Part shown: positions 31,505-44,642 of the stretch, piece after piece
How the letters are laid out: the number at the start of each line of letters is the position of its first letter
Numbering within the stretch: position 1 is the first letter of the stretch
NCBI GenBank assembly: GCA_963575645.1
Contig: OY754468.1
Coordinates: forward strand, 25,754,465-25,818,464
Reading direction: 5' to 3'
DNA: 64,000 bases
DNA from: Xanthostigma xanthostigma
Lineage: Eukaryota > Arthropoda > Insecta > Raphidioptera > Raphidiidae
Notes under the pieces: generated by a model
What the model saw: the letters and a program-made list of their open reading frames with translations, nothing else
Database searches by the model: none
Told to the model about the DNA's origin: nothing
Program-made: the position numbers and the translations under genes

Positions 31505-31613
31505 TATTTATTGAATAATTTTATATAAATAATTTTATAATAATTTATAAATAATTTTATTTATTGAAGAGTTCTAATCAGACGTTAATCAAAGATTTGA
31601 ACAAAATAATTAT
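31237..31613 (+). mobile_element. Retroposon insertion with captured flank
   Basis: AACAAAATAATTAT occurs at 31,237-31,250 and again at 31,600-31,613, a perfect 14-bp target duplication. The 349-bp insertion between them (31,251-31,599) consists of an inverted retroposon segment, its complement, an inverted copy of the 180-bp upstream flank, and finally the family's fixed 3' end (TCTAATCAGACGTTAATCAAAGATTTG). A non-templated rearrangement of simple type cannot give this order; snap-back synthesis during insertion can. Confidence 0.75.
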
Positions 31614-31900
31614 GTTTTAATTATGGTTTACTTACTAGGTGAGACTTGCGAAGCTAATTTTAATCGACATAGTATTAATCGTTATCCAACTAAACCTGTT
31701 ATCTTTGATAAGGCAGTTTACAAATCGGAGCGAAGCCGAATCGGACTGCTGATCTACAATAAATAAAACATATCTACTTACATATGACCTAGTGGCAGTG
31801 CATCGTTCTTTCAAAAAGAAGAAATTTTGGTAGTGTAATACAAGGCTTAACCCCTAGGGGTCCTGGCGGTCATTTCAATGGACATCTAACGCGTAATTAA
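31614..31900. other. Unassigned sequence
   Basis: 31,650-31,700 (TTGCGAAGCTAATTTTAATC, 'AGTATTAATCGTTATCCAACT') is a diverged relative of the palindrome's outer arm (31,095-31,140), hinting that the captured flank is itself a repeat. Confidence 0.4.
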
Positions 31901-31903
31901 ATA

Positions 31904-32103
31904 TAATAGTACTAACAGACGGTCGAACTTGGTTCGAAGCGGACAGCGGATCTGGTCCGCTCCGTACCAAATCTGTTCGTCTGTACAGTAGTCTGCGTGT
32001 CCGCCCGGTTCGATGGGAACAGATTCGGTCGTCTGTTGCAAGATCCGCCGTACCATGTCCGTTGTCGGACCGGACCAAGTTCGACCGTGTGTTAGCACTA
32101 TAA
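31904..32103. mobile_element. GC-rich MITE, 194 bp
   Basis: Element 31,907-32,100 with ends TAGTACTAACAGACGGTCGAACTTGG and, reversed, TAGTGCTAACACACGGTCGAACTTGG. TAA flanks both sides (31,904-31,906; 32,101-32,103), compatible with a 3-bp duplication of Harbinger type, though 3 bp in AT-rich DNA is weak. The interior is clearly GC-richer. The two overlapping minus-strand frames here follow the inverted repeat and are not genes. Confidence 0.7.
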
Positions 32104-32890
32104 ACATTTCATTGTGCTTGGGGCTTATGTGTTCATTCTTATTATGTAATACTTAGTAATAAAATAAATTTAATTTATTTTTCTTGCGTGGATATTTATT
32201 TTAATTTTATGATGTTAAATTATACTTATAAAGTAATTAAACATCTTATACTAGTGATTACAGTAAAAAATATTTTTTTGTGATTCGACTTAGGATTTTC
32301 CAAAATTCTGTAAATGTTAAATTTAGTTTTTCACTGAATATACCTTACTTATACCCTAAATAAGCTCAACACCTTAAAAAATATTTTGATTTTCAAAAAT
32401 TTAAATTCAGGTCCCAAGGATATAATAAGATGTCTCTTATTCCATCTTATTTATCTGTCAGTGGTTCAGTCAGTGTTCAACTACTGCATGACCACTCTCT
32501 CAGTTTTCACTGTAATTTAATTATTCGCTATAAAATTTTAAAGCTGGAAATGACTTTTCTTCACTAATTATGCTCGTAAAAATACTTTGTGCGTTATTTT
32601 GGAACCTGCTCATGTTTTTTAATGTGATCTCGTTATAGCTAGAGAATGTTGTATTTTTTCAACACGTTTTAAGTACGACATTAAATTTTAATGTTCGCAA
32701 TCATAGTTTGTATCATAATGTGGGAGTGTATTGTTTTTTTTATTAAACAAATGCACTCTTTAATTGTTTTGTAATGACATTGAATTAAGAAATGGTCTAA
32801 ATGACCCCAGTTAACTGTTTTTTCACACATTTTGATACAGGCAATTGGGAGTAACATCGTAAATTTATTTATAATTCAAAGATTTCAATG
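32104..32890. other. Unassigned sequence
   Basis: No gene or clear repeat. Confidence 0.4.
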
Positions 32891-33085
32891 CATATGATCT
32901 ATATATATGTCAGAGAATAAAATGCCTACGGCTGAATTTATATATAAAATTTTCGTGTCACAATTTTGGCCGCGCAAATCTCCGAAACCACTGAACCGAT
33001 TTTAATGAAATTTTGCAAATGTATCTCGCTTGGTGCAACTTACGTTATAGGATAGCTGTTTGAGTTGTATTTATGAAATTTGGCG
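32891..33085 (+). repeat. Dispersed repeat, second copy of the 28,790 family
   Basis: TTTTCGTGTCACAATTTTGG, CTCCGAAACCACTGAACCG, 'AATGAAATTTTGCAAATG', 'GGTGCAACTTACGTTATAGG'. Same orientation as 28,790-29,160. Confidence 0.65.
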
Positions 33086-33263
33086 TGCTAGTTAATCTAA
33101 GGGGTATTAATAAATATACCAATTTCATGTGTTTATGTTAAACAGATTTTGAGTTTTATGGGGTCAAAAGTGGTTCCAAATGGTTCGTGTAATATATACT
33201 GCTTCCTTTTTCTTTGTTGAACTTAGCTTGACACGCTGCCGTGTGTCTAGATTCACAAATATA

Positions 33264-33427
33264 CTCGTAATCAGTGGCGTAACTATACCGTTTGAGGCCC
33301 GAGACAAATTTGTCTAAATTTTGTAATAATAAATGTTAGGATCATCCTGTGATCACGGTTCTCTCGGCCGGGGGCCCGTGGCGTTTTGCCCGTTCTGTCA
33401 CCCTTTTGTTACGCCACTGTTCGTAAC
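33264..33427. mobile_element. hAT-type MITE, 148 bp
   Basis: Element 33,272-33,419 with ends CAGTGGCGTAAC and GTTACGCCACTG (perfect 12-bp TIR). Flanks CTCGTAAT and TTCGTAAC match at 6 of 8, an eroded 8-bp hAT duplication. Interior includes GGCCGGGGGCCCGTGGCG. CAGTGGCGTA ends are common for hAT MITEs. Confidence 0.8.
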
Positions 33428-34045
33428 TAAATTTATTAACGTTGGATATATTTGATATCAAAGTTTCATATTACAGTCGGTATAATATTATACATATAAA
33501 ATAATTTTATTTACATTTTTACTGGAATTTTTATTTTTCATTCAGATAATATAACCTTACGTATTTAACTGGTTGTATTTTTTACCTGATGAAAACAATT
33601 TTCTGTTTTCTTTTTGTGATTCTCTGTTGCTACAAATGTATTAAATTTCTTAAATTTCAATGAAGCAAATCTACTTTTTGTCAAATGCGAAAAACAGCTT
33701 TGTAAAATCTTTTATTAATTATCGCGACAGACTTACTGCTGCTTCTTTTGTAATAAGTTACATCTTAATTAATCCAATACTAATTACAATTCACTTAGTT
33801 CAGCTTTATTTATCATCAGGAACGAGAGAACTGAAATGGGGACAAACTTCACAAATAATTCACACTCCGTGTCTTTTCATTTGAATGCAGATAGTTTTTG
33901 TTTTATATTCAACGACACTCTGTTTTGTTCTTTTTTTTCAAATTCAGCTTGAATTATTACATTTCTTCTATGGAATTAAGTCGCTACTAAAACTTATATA
34001 ATTATATTCTTGGTTTTATTAATAAAACTTTATTTTTTTGTACAT
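33428..34045. other. Unassigned sequence
   Basis: Nothing recognised; frame 33,660-33,884 lacks motifs. Confidence 0.4.
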
Positions 34046-34050
34046 AGAAT

Positions 34051-34450
34051 CTGGGAGCGTATTCTCAGCTTTTTTTCGTTATAATAGTGAAATCGTTATA
34101 TTGCTAGCAGTCATTATTATTAGTCAACAACAGTAGGTACTTAACTTCCATTAGAACATCCATTAAAAAAGTTCAAAGCGCTTGTGCGCAAAATCACGTG
34201 TTTTTATTAATATATAGGTTTTATATAACTTTCTTGGATCTAGTTGTAATAAGATGCAAAAAAATGTAGAGGCTATATATTTAGGTAATAAAAATACGTG
34301 ATTTTGCGCACATGCCCATTGAACTTTTTTACTGGATCTACTAGTCGAAGTTGAGTATCGCTGAAAATCCCCTTTACCGACTGATAATAACGAGTGCTAG
34401 CAATATAACGAATTCGCTATTAAAACGAAAAAAACTGAAAATACGTTCCG
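34051..34450. mobile_element. Foldback element, about 400 bp
   Basis: Arms about 34,051-34,228 and 34,280-34,450. Outer ends GGGAGCGTATTCTCAGCTTTTTTTCG and, reversed, GGAACGTATTTTCAGTTTTTTTCG; inner shared AAGTTCAA...GCGCAAAATCACGT. Moderately diverged. Confidence 0.75.
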
Positions 34451-34706
34451 TTTGCATCGTATGTTATATAATATAAATGTTTCATCTTGTATTAATTTAA
34501 ACTTTTACTGTAACGGTTATCGACAATTATTCGTATATTTTTCGAATATAATAATAATATTTATTCACGTTGCTGTATGTACAGATGTGAACAGTCAACA
34601 GGCAAACAATATACAAAATACATATAATAATACAATCAGAAAATACCTAAATTAAAAACTGAACAATCACACAAGCAGCATTTCAGGTAATTAAAATTCG
34701 TTTAGC

Positions 34707-34860
34707 TTGTATATGTCAGCGGGATATTGTCAAATCTGTGATATTGCAATTTCACTAGTGAAATTACAATATCACGATTGAAAAAGTGTCGTGATATTGT
34801 AATTTCACTAAGTGAAATTATAATATCACAGGTTTGACAATATCCCGGTGACATATATAC
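34707..34860. repeat. Palindrome built of smaller palindromes
   Basis: Outer arms GTATATGTCAGCGGGATATTG...CAATATCCCGGTGACATATATAC. Each arm contains its own palindrome, GATATTGCAATTTCACTAGTGAAATTACAATATC (34,740-34,774) and GATATTGTAATTTCACTAAGTGAAATTATAATATC (34,793-34,828), so the DNA can form one long hairpin or a cruciform with two side hairpins. Confidence 0.8.
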
Positions 34861-34862
34861 AT

Positions 34863-35010
34863 CGTCCTATTAAATGTTGTTTTAAATTAGCTTTGAATTT
34901 ATTTATGTTGGACTCATTTCTTAGTTTTAAGGGCAGAGCGTTGAATAAGATAGCCCCAGCACACTTTGGTGACTTATTATAAAAGGTGTGATTATATATT
35001 TGTCTGAATG
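34863..35010 (-). pseudogene. LINE ORF2 C-terminal remnant
   Basis: Minus strand reads YNKSPKCAGAILFNALPLKL, then NESNINKFKANLKQHL. This matches the end of CR1/Jockey ORF2 ('..ga.lFN.LP..lr....i..FK..lk..L'), as in the LINE at 6,838-7,197 (ALYNKLP...FKKKIKNFL). Further upstream to about 35,175 the frame is decayed. Separate insertion, much older. Confidence 0.6.
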
Positions 35011-35249
35011 AATTTTAGAGCTTTGGTACTATACTCACGAGTTTCAGAGTTCAGTGTGAACATATTATTATAGTTTTTTTTTGACATACAGTAAGAGCTT
35101 TAGAATATAAAATATTAACATCACAAATCTTTTACCTCGGAATACTTTCCTACTACTTGAGCGTAGCGATTGACGAATTGACCGAAATTCATTTATCAAC
35201 GTATATTTTAAATTAGTAGAGTAAAAATCACGCTTTTATAGCAATGTCT

Positions 35250-35300
35250 GTACTCCTGAAGATGGACTTATTGTCCGAAATGAACATCGAGAGAGAAAAT
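35250..35300 (+). ncRNA. Hammerhead-like core motif
   Basis: CTGAAGA (35,256-35,262), then stem GGAC/GTCC with loop TTATT, then GAAAT from 35,277. Matches the CUGANGA-stem II-GAAA invariant core of hammerhead ribozymes. Stems I and III are not evident, so activity is not claimed. Confidence 0.3.
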
Positions 35301-36280
35301 ATTTCGTAGAATTTTCAAGTGTTTTTATTATTTGTAATTAAATTTGAACTGATATTAATATCAGAAGTGACTGCTTAAATGACAATATAAACTGGCAATA
35401 AAAATTGATATGTTACCTTTCATGAACAATATGTCGTTTGTAATAATTGACAGAAATGATAATGATATTTTTAACGCCCTTATAAATGCTGTCAAATAAA
35501 ACAACGTGATGGATTTACTAATGTTGTACGTGCAATAAAAAGCTTGTGTTTTGATGGATTTTTTACAATCCGATAAATCGCTTGCTTTATATATAGTATA
35601 GAATATTAATTGTTTACATTATTACTGCAAATGTAATAAATTCAACAAGCAGTGTAATAAAAAGTCACGCTGTAATTTCTATTTTATAACGACTGAAAAA
35701 ACAACTGAATTGTGGAACTCGACCGTCTACATTTGTTTCAATTAATGCTGTAAAATATATTTTAATTGCTGAAACACTTTAATAGGGCTTTCATTAAAGT
35801 TCTATTTATGACACTGTGCCTGCATTTCTATCACGAGCTGCGATGTATTTTTTGTTCCGCGATGTTGCCAAACTCGCTGTGATTGTTTTTTTTGTTTGTG
35901 ACACTGTGATAGCTTTCACGAACATAGATTAACAATGATTCGAGAATAAATTCCATTTTGCTTTTGTTTAATAACATGTTGAAAAAAGCCGAGGGAAAAC
36001 GGAACTCGGTGTTATTATTGTTCGTGGAACCTGCCATAAAGGTGGCAGTCCACCGACGAATATCGACTTCAGTTTTATTCTGAATGTTATGTGCGTACCA
36101 ACAACGTAACCAACGCTAATATATAATATTGTAACTAAACTTCAGTCTATAATTTTATTTTCTAGCGGGAGAATATGTCTGTCGGTTTCTACCCGTGTTA
36201 CTAGTACAGTTTTTTATGAAACTTAGTAGGTATGTTAACAATTGACTCCTATAGTATTTTTCCCAACTTTTTTATCCGCC
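35301..36280. other. Unassigned; one small minus-strand frame
   Basis: 35,831-36,037 (minus) is open for 68 codons from an ATG (MAGSTNNNNTEFRFPSAFF...). It is not recognised; the codons are less AT-biased at the start. No donor consensus at a sensible place. Otherwise nothing seen. Confidence 0.3.
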
Positions 36281-36285
36281 GTGAA

Positions 36286-36900
36286 GGTCGCGATTTCGAT
36301 CCCCTCATGGGTCATATAAAATTTCGTGTTTTTACCTTGTATTTTTGTTTTTTATTTAATTGAACATAGTTTTTTGTTTTTAATAAAAAAATCTAACCAA
36401 CTGAGCAACGGGACCATTTCAACTTAAAAAATATTGACATATATTTAAAAAAAATAAAATTTCTGTTAATGCGTGCGGTGACGCGAGTCACCGCTAGTAT
36501 TAAATATTATGATAGGCATGGTTACATATATAGATAATGTTAACACGCCAAGTAAAAATTAATCTAATTTCTTGTTGACAGACCTACAGATCTGAAGAAC
36601 AGCTGATTTTTTTTAATTTCCTAAACTGCAAAGTTTTTTAACATAGATTAAACCTCTTTATTTACTGCAACATATTTTATACCTGAAGCTAATGGCCTTT
36701 GCCGCCGAAGCCTTAAAAAAAAGTTTGGAAAAAAATATCTACAAAAGTTTCGAGTAAAAATAAATAGAATAATAAACCGGTGTAAAGAATATGTACCACT
36801 ATTATAAATATAAAAAAACATCATAGCATATGTCTCTTCTGCTCATGCGCCGATTTTCCCCAAACACAATGGAGCACTTCATATAAGCATATTAAATGTA
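36286..36900 (-). repeat. GCGCATGCGC-family repeat with tRNA-like 3' part
   Basis: Minus orientation. Contains CTCATGCGCCGATTTTCCCC (reverse sense), AAACCGGTG..TATGTACC, ATTTCCTAAACTGCAAAG, GACAGACCTACAGATCTG, GACGCGAGTCACCGC. At its sense 3' side GGTCCCGTTGCTCAGTTGGTTAGA looks like a tRNA A box, and GGGGATCGAAATCGCGACC looks like a B box. A 70-bp piece (about 36,645-36,715) is extra relative to other copies. Confidence 0.65.
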
Positions 36901-37690
36901 AGACGTAAAAGAGTAAGGCGTAGTTGATTTTTATACTATTCATAAATAAAAGTGTAACTTCGGTCGTGTGTGCCGTGGCACATACATTTTGTTATTTTTT
37001 AAAGTGGACCCATATGCTTTGGAGATTCTATGTCGAAAAGTTATATTTTATTTTTCATGGAATAGATACAAATTTTGTTATTAATAATATCCATCGATTC
37101 AAAGATTATTTTAATAAATAATATTATTACAGTACTCTATAATAATTAATTAAATGGGAAACTAATTGAATTGGTACTATTAGTAATTTATTTTTGTGCT
37201 TGTAAATTGCAAAAGTTTTCAACTGTGTTGCAACCGTAAAAACAAAATGGCGTGTCATACAATTTGACATCAATGGTTTAATTTCTTAATAAGAATGCAG
37301 AATTCGTCATTGGCAATACACATTTCAAAATTGGTAATAAATTTATATAAATTGCTTCAATAATTTTTAAATTAATCAGTCCGGTTCTGACATTGCTATG
37401 ACAGCGGGTGAATTATAAAAACAAATGCACATCGAACAACACTTTTCCTTTCATGTAAAGTTCTCGACGCGTTTCTGCGGTACAACCGGCGACAAAAGCA
37501 GACTTGTTTTTAAAATGAAGAAATAACTGAATAAAAAAATCCGCCGTTTGATGTATTGATCATATTTATGTGAAACCTCGGTATTGAGATTCATTCATGA
37601 CTTCTTCGTTCCAATCCATTTTTCAAAATGTTTACAATATTTTTTTCGCAATATTTACCCACAACTGATTATATTTCTAAAGTCACTGAT
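36901..37690. other. Unassigned sequence
   Basis: No gene recognised. Confidence 0.4.
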
Positions 37691-37719
37691 TCGATTGCAG
37701 CAAAATCAAGAGGCCTGAA

Positions 37720-38960
<1,241 letters not shown>

Positions 38961-39755
38961 TTAAAGTTTGTTCTTCACTGTACCTTATGTAACGCAAGTT
39001 TTTTTCGCTTTACAACGTGTCAACATGATTGACATGAAAACAAATTGCCACTCGTCACGGTTTACACTTTTAAGTGGCTGTTTTAAAATTACGTGATTTC
39101 ACTACTTCACGTTGGTACCTACTGTGTAACGGCTGTTTCAATTACTCCTGTATTATATTCCGATTGATTTTTATTTAAATCAGTTTCATTGGAATTATGT
39201 GCATAAATGAACAACCACGTACAATTTTTTTAATGGTGTGTTTCGGAAAAATGTATTTGGAAAAGAAAATAACTACACGTACTTTAGATTTAGGTCAATG
39301 ATTTAACTGTAATACCGTTTAATTTTTACAAAAATATAATACTTAAAGGCTGTAAAAACTAACAGTTCTTAAAATCTAACTGAATTTGCGGATTTTTAAA
39401 ATTTTTGCATATTTTAAAATGTGTGTGGTAAATAACAGGAAGAATGCATTTATATCGGTTCTTAGGAAACCAATTGAGACACAGAATATAGGACATTTTT
39501 TACTTGGACTATATTCGGAATAAGGTTCTCGTCAAAACTGACAGTTTGATCGAAAAGTACCGATTACGAGATCGAAATCGCGATCAAAACATAGTAGTTT
39601 TCAAATGTGGTGGAGGTACAGATTTATATATGGTGGAGTACGGGTAGCGATAATATAGTCTTGAACTGTTTAACACTATTGTTATGCTTGCACTAATGAA
39701 AATCTTAGCAATATTCTAGGCCAAGTCTAATTGTTTTCGAAATTATTCATCTCTT
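38961..39755. other. Unassigned sequence
   Basis: No gene recognised. Confidence 0.4.
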
Positions 39756-40100
39756 GTTTTGGTACATTTCCAAAAAAATATATTTTACCGAAATGTACCA
39801 AAATTAAAAATAAATCTTAAAAAAAAACGTGCTTTTATTAAAATGTACTATAACGAAGAAATTAATAACAAACAAAGCAAATAAAATCATTTTATCATTG
39901 TTGACCTAACCAAAAAGCTTGTCCCAAAATATGGTCATAAAAATTCATAAATGAAACTTATCGCAAAAAGCTTTTTGGTCGGGTCAACAATTATAAAATG
40001 ATTCTATTTGTTTGATTGTTTGTTAATATTTTCGTCGTTTTAGTACATTTTACTTTCTAAAAACAAACTTTTACTAATATTAAGTTTGTTTTTAGAAGTT
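39756..40100. repeat. Foldback with three hairpins
   Basis: Main arms 39,848-39,921 and 39,970-40,046 (AACAAACAAAGCAAATAAAATC and complement). Flanked by small hairpins GGTACATTTC...GAAATGTACC (39,761-39,802) and AAAAACAAACTTTTACT...AAGTTTGTTTTTA (40,056-40,097). Confidence 0.7.
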
Positions 40101-41880
40101 TTTTTACATATATTTTTTACAGTTTTGATACGGAACCCAACAATTATAAAATGCTGGCAATAGGGATGTTTCCACTAGTAGTAATTTCATGAAAATTTAT
40201 GTTTAAACGATTAATGGTGATATTTAAATACCTATAATATTGTTATTTACTCATAATTAATTATAATAAAGTTAATTTAAAGTGCTATAAACTGTAGGTA
40301 CCCTTTATCTTGTTAATAAATAATTGTATTTTCTATAATGGAAGCTGAAATTAGTTTACAAATTAGTAATTAAAGGCTTTTTTATACGATAATCTCAATT
40401 CACAAGCAAATTCGATAGACTAACTGATAGAGGTTCGGAGATTTCCGTGTTTCAGCGGGAAATTTAAAAATTATCTTAATTTTTCAATTTTTTCTTCAAA
40501 ATTAAACATGTTTTTTTATTAAAATATTTTTTTCGTGTTCATTAAGGGTCTACAAAATAAAAACAGTTTCGAAAATTAGTCAACATCCCTATTTTCAAAG
40601 TGCTCTGAATAATAGAAAACAACTCGAAAAAATACAAAATGTAAGGTTTTACGGTGTCACAATTGTTTATAGGTACAAGTGTAAACGGATAATAATTAGC
40701 GCATAAAAATAATCCCAGTCAGCAATTAGTGCTATCGAGTTCAGTGTTGCCAAAACCACAACAGAATCGAGCGTGTTCAGTGTGTTGGCATTACCTATAG
40801 TAGCTAATGTCAAAACGAGTGGTCGTTTGCAATGGATTTCTAAATGAATTAACGGTAAAACAATTACATAGCGCTGTAACAAAAGACAGTTCACGGCTAA
40901 TTTAACGACGTGCATTGAACACAAACGGTTATATAAATTATATGTGTACGGCTACAGCATTTGTTCTATAAAATACTCTCTCACTGTAGTCAGCTATAAA
41001 ACTACATAGGTAGGTACTATTATAGGTACTATTATATAGTGAAAGTCGTTTATTACGATTACTTTAAAACTTTGTTTGCACGTACTTATATCTGTGTACA
41101 CAAATAAATCGCTAATGTCGAATTTTCACTATTTTTTCTTTTCATCAGATCGATTTTTGATGTATAAACATCTTTGCTGCTCAAATTTCTGTTACAATGA
41201 CTTATATAGCCATATTCATCGAACACTATTAACGATAGAAATTACTAATCTTGGAACAAATTTATTCGTTGCAATAAAATTTGCTTTCAATTCAGCAGCC
41301 AAATTATCAGATAAAATAGTTAGTTGAAGAATAAATGCACACTGCACTATACTCCTTGCTCTTTTTGTTGAATATTGTGACGGTCACCATAAAATCCGAC
41401 CGATTGCGTTAGTGTTAACGTCAAAAAAAAGTTTCATTTATCCTAACCCAATTGCACAAAAAACTTCCACTAACTTTAATGTTTTACAACTATACACTTC
41501 ACAAAAGGTTAATAAACAACACAATTCACAAGAGCAAACTGTAGATATAATACTCCACGTTTATATGTTAGGTATTATGATCTATGTGGCGGCCATTATT
41601 ATTTTCTCATGCGAATAAATATTTATACCCCTGAATATAGACAGAGTAGATTTATACCTGTAGTAAACATAATTATGCTTGGTGAATATGGCCATTAGTG
41701 CATTAGTGTTTTGAAAGCGATGTGCCGTTGAAATTTGTATTTAAGAGACCTTGGTCAGCTGTCAAAAAATGTTGAGGTTATGTGTGGCGTCCTTCGTATT
41801 CGAATCTAAACGTCTACACATTTATTGAGAGTAGCGAGATCCCGTTTTTTTTTAAATTTTATTTTGTGAACGTTTCATCT
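40101..41880. other. Long stretch without recognisable genes
   Basis: Frames at 40,667-40,924 (minus), 41,076-41,327 and 41,412-41,618 have no domains and AT-driven composition. No inverted repeat noticed. Confidence 0.4.
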
Positions 41881-41924
41881 GGTGTATAAATTATAAATTT
41901 AAAATAGGTTTACTTGCAGTAAAT

Positions 41925-42350
41925 AAGAATCATTGTCAATCAGCGTTTCTTGCCAAAACTTTTGAAAGAGTTAATTGATTTTAACGAAATTTGGTCCACA
42001 TTTTGAAAACCATCACCGGACAAAGCCTATTTAAAATGGGCCTAATCAAGCTAAATTAAGGGTGTTATTCAGGGGTTGAAAACGGTTTTTGAGCCTAAAA
42101 ATACCGAAAAAATTCTCAGAATTGTTTCAAATTTGAAATTTAAGTCTTTAGTAACTACTTAATTAATGTTCAGGCAAAGAGTTGATAATAAAATTGAAAT
42201 TAAGAGAAAAAAATATTATTTTAAGAGTTGTATTTGGGGGTAATGTTTTTTTTTTCAAAGACAAACTTAAGTTCACGTAATAAAGCCACAATGCCTGTAT
42301 TAGCGGACACACTATATTGCCGGCTGGGTTTTGGTACTGCGACCCGAGTT
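41925..42350 (+). repeat. Third copy of the 37.7-39 kb repeat
   Basis: 'TTAACGAAATTTGGTCCACAT', 'GCCTATTTAAAATGGGCC', 'AAATACCGAAAAAATTCTCAG', and 'GCGACCCGAG' at the end. Lacks the (AT)n tract and the terminal duplication. Confidence 0.75.
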
Positions 42351-43230
42351 TTTTATTACTTGATATTGTATTATAAAAGTCGTAACTCGGTGGTAAAAAA
42401 GAGATTTGAATGATTTAGAATAACCTCCCGATATATCTCGACATATTTTAGTATTCGAATAGTTCGACTATTTTCACTCGAAATATACCATCACTTGACC
42501 CACTCATGAACTAGCACTCCAAAATATGAGTCATAATCATTCATTCCAGCGTAAAACTGAGAACTAGATCAATGAACTCAGATGCTATTCGTCCATAGAG
42601 AGTACGCGAGTGAGCCGTGAAAGTGTCTGCAATTCAGATAGAGAAAAGTTCCTTATCTCTGTGGTAACTAATGATACAAAACAATGCTGATTTGAGTAAA
42701 CATATATCTGGTTTTCTGGGCACGCTGCATCGTTCTCTCTCTCAACACTCGACACTTTCACTTATGGCAAGCATACGAACTAGCAAACTCTAGTTACTTA
42801 CATCTCTATATATTCGTCAATAATCTTGTTTTCATCTCCTGCCGCCAATTTCCGTGATTGTGTCGAAAACGGTCGGTAGTTTTTGAAGTTAGCCATGCCT
42901 GTGTGCTGATATCAATTTAAAATTTATATGTCGGGGTTGAAAACGTGTTTAAAAATGCATGACGCGTTGCACACAAGTCTTCATTATTTATTGGCGTGGC
43001 ACTGTGAATAGATACATCGTCAACTAACTATATACGTATAAGATGTCCCGTCGCTAAGTGAAACATAGGCGAGTAACCAAATGTCACTTTTAGTCAAGAT
43101 TGAAATACAAACAGTGGATAAATAACAATTGAAATGGTTGTTAGAGGAAGACACAGAAGTGGAATTAGCATAATTCAGTTCACATCTAAACAATTAATAA
43201 GTGGTAGTAGTCACAGACATTTGGACACAA
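42351..43230. other. Unassigned sequence
   Basis: No gene recognised; 42,500-42,800 is less AT-rich with no clear repeat. Confidence 0.4.
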
Positions 43231-43234
43231 TGAA

Positions 43235-43365
43235 CGTCAAAGACAATTAAATCATTATTGGTATGCAACGTTTCGTCTCTAATTTATTTAGTTTCAGTTA
43301 CTCAAAAAAATCTTAATAAATTAGAGACGAAACGTCGCATACCAATAATTAAATGATTTTAACAT
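43235..43365. repeat. Foldback of the CGAAACGT family
   Basis: Arms 43,240-43,285 and 43,313-43,362 pair (AAATCATTATTGGTATGC... with the complement; GACGAAACGT inside). A CTGAAAC core replaces CTGAAGA, so the hammerhead-like core is broken. Confidence 0.65.
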
Positions 43366-43459
43366 TTGTTTAGTCCAAAGACATAGATACAATACAAATG
43401 GACCTAGCATTCCCTGTATTAGTTAAATACAATGTAATATATGTAGCAATATCCATTTC

Positions 43460-44040
43460 GTTTTGAAGTCTCTGTCTGTTAGTCTGTGAATACGATACAG
43501 GTCAAACGGATTGAATCCAAATTTTGGGAGGATGTTTGATATGCAAATATGAAGAGCCCTATTGTTTGTGGGGAAAATCGGCGCATGCACAGAAGAGATA
43601 ATATATTTAATAACGGTGCTTTTTTATTAACTAATAATGGTATAATTTTCATAACGGCTTAGTATTCTATTTATTAATTAATAAGAAAAATCGCAGGATT
43701 GTGGATAAAAAATTATATTTATTAATGTACGACGTTTGAAAAAGTCTAAATCTATATTTTGAAAATAAAAAAAAAACAGCTGATATTTTGTTCTGTAAAT
43801 CTGTCAGAAATAAACTAGTCCAGCACGCTTTGATTAATTTTTACATGACGTGGAACATATTATGTAGATAACTATGGCAACGAATAGCAAATATCATATT
43901 GACTACTAGCCATTACCCGCGTCACCTCACGCGATATCAGTATTTTATTTTCTTTATTATACTATATCAAATAAATGTCAATATTTTTTAAGTTGGAATG
44001 GTCCCGTCGCCCAATAGATCATATGCATGTATTTTTTTAA
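43460..44040 (+). repeat. GCGCATGCGC-family repeat, plus orientation
   Basis: 'TCTGTCTGTTAGTCTGTGAA', 'CAAATTTTGGGAGGATGTTTG', 'TCGGCGCATGCACAGAAGAG', 'CTGTCAGAAATAAACTAGTC', 'TGGCAACGAATAG', 'CGCGTCACCTCACGCGATATC' and 'GGAATGGTCCCGTCGCCCAAT'. Nearly as long as 28,100-28,740. Confidence 0.75.
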
Positions 44041-44642
44041 TATTTTTAATAGATTATTTAGTCAATCATAATACGGAAAAAACGGATAATCATTTAAAAA
44101 TGTAATATTATCATAAGAAAAAAAATATTAAATTTCACATTCAGAAATAGATAGTTTCAACAATCGACCATGTTGGCGGGCTTATGTGAAGTCATGATAT
44201 ATGATGCATGTCAACATTGATGTCAAATTGTTAATGTTCTAAATGAAGTTTAATTATTGTTTTCTCTAAATCCCTATATTATTAAACGAGCTAATCTTGT
44301 ACCTATGTATCTATGTACCTATATATGTCCCTAAATATTTTCTCGAAAACGGCCCTAACGATTTGGATGAAATTTACTGAAAAGGGATTTTGGGGGGCAA
44401 AAAATCGTTTTAGCTAGGTCTCATCTCTCGAAAAAATCGTTTTCTTACAAATTTTATCATTATAAAAATCAATTTTTTGACGTATGAAAATACTTAAATA
44501 TTGTACCTAAGTAGGTTTTGGAATTTTATACAATGAAACAATTGTTTTCAAAATATTATGACAGTTAATCTTTAATTACTATCCAAGTGAGACTTAATTA
44601 AAATAAATACGTATTTGAAAGAAAGTTATACACAATTATTAT
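44041..44642. repeat. Dispersed repeat piece and spacer
   Basis: 44,335-44,445 ('CTCGAAAACGGCCCTAACG', 'TTTGGATGAAATTTACTG', 'TAGCTAGGTCTCATCTCT') resembles a retroposon tail abundant in Lepidoptera. The rest is unassigned. Confidence 0.45.

Noticed and set aside
36286-36415. Functional tRNA gene suggested by A- and B-box-like words
   Set aside because: The boxes are too far apart with an A-rich insertion, and no cloverleaf can be drawn; the A-box-like part recurs in repeat copies at 28,130 and 44,005.
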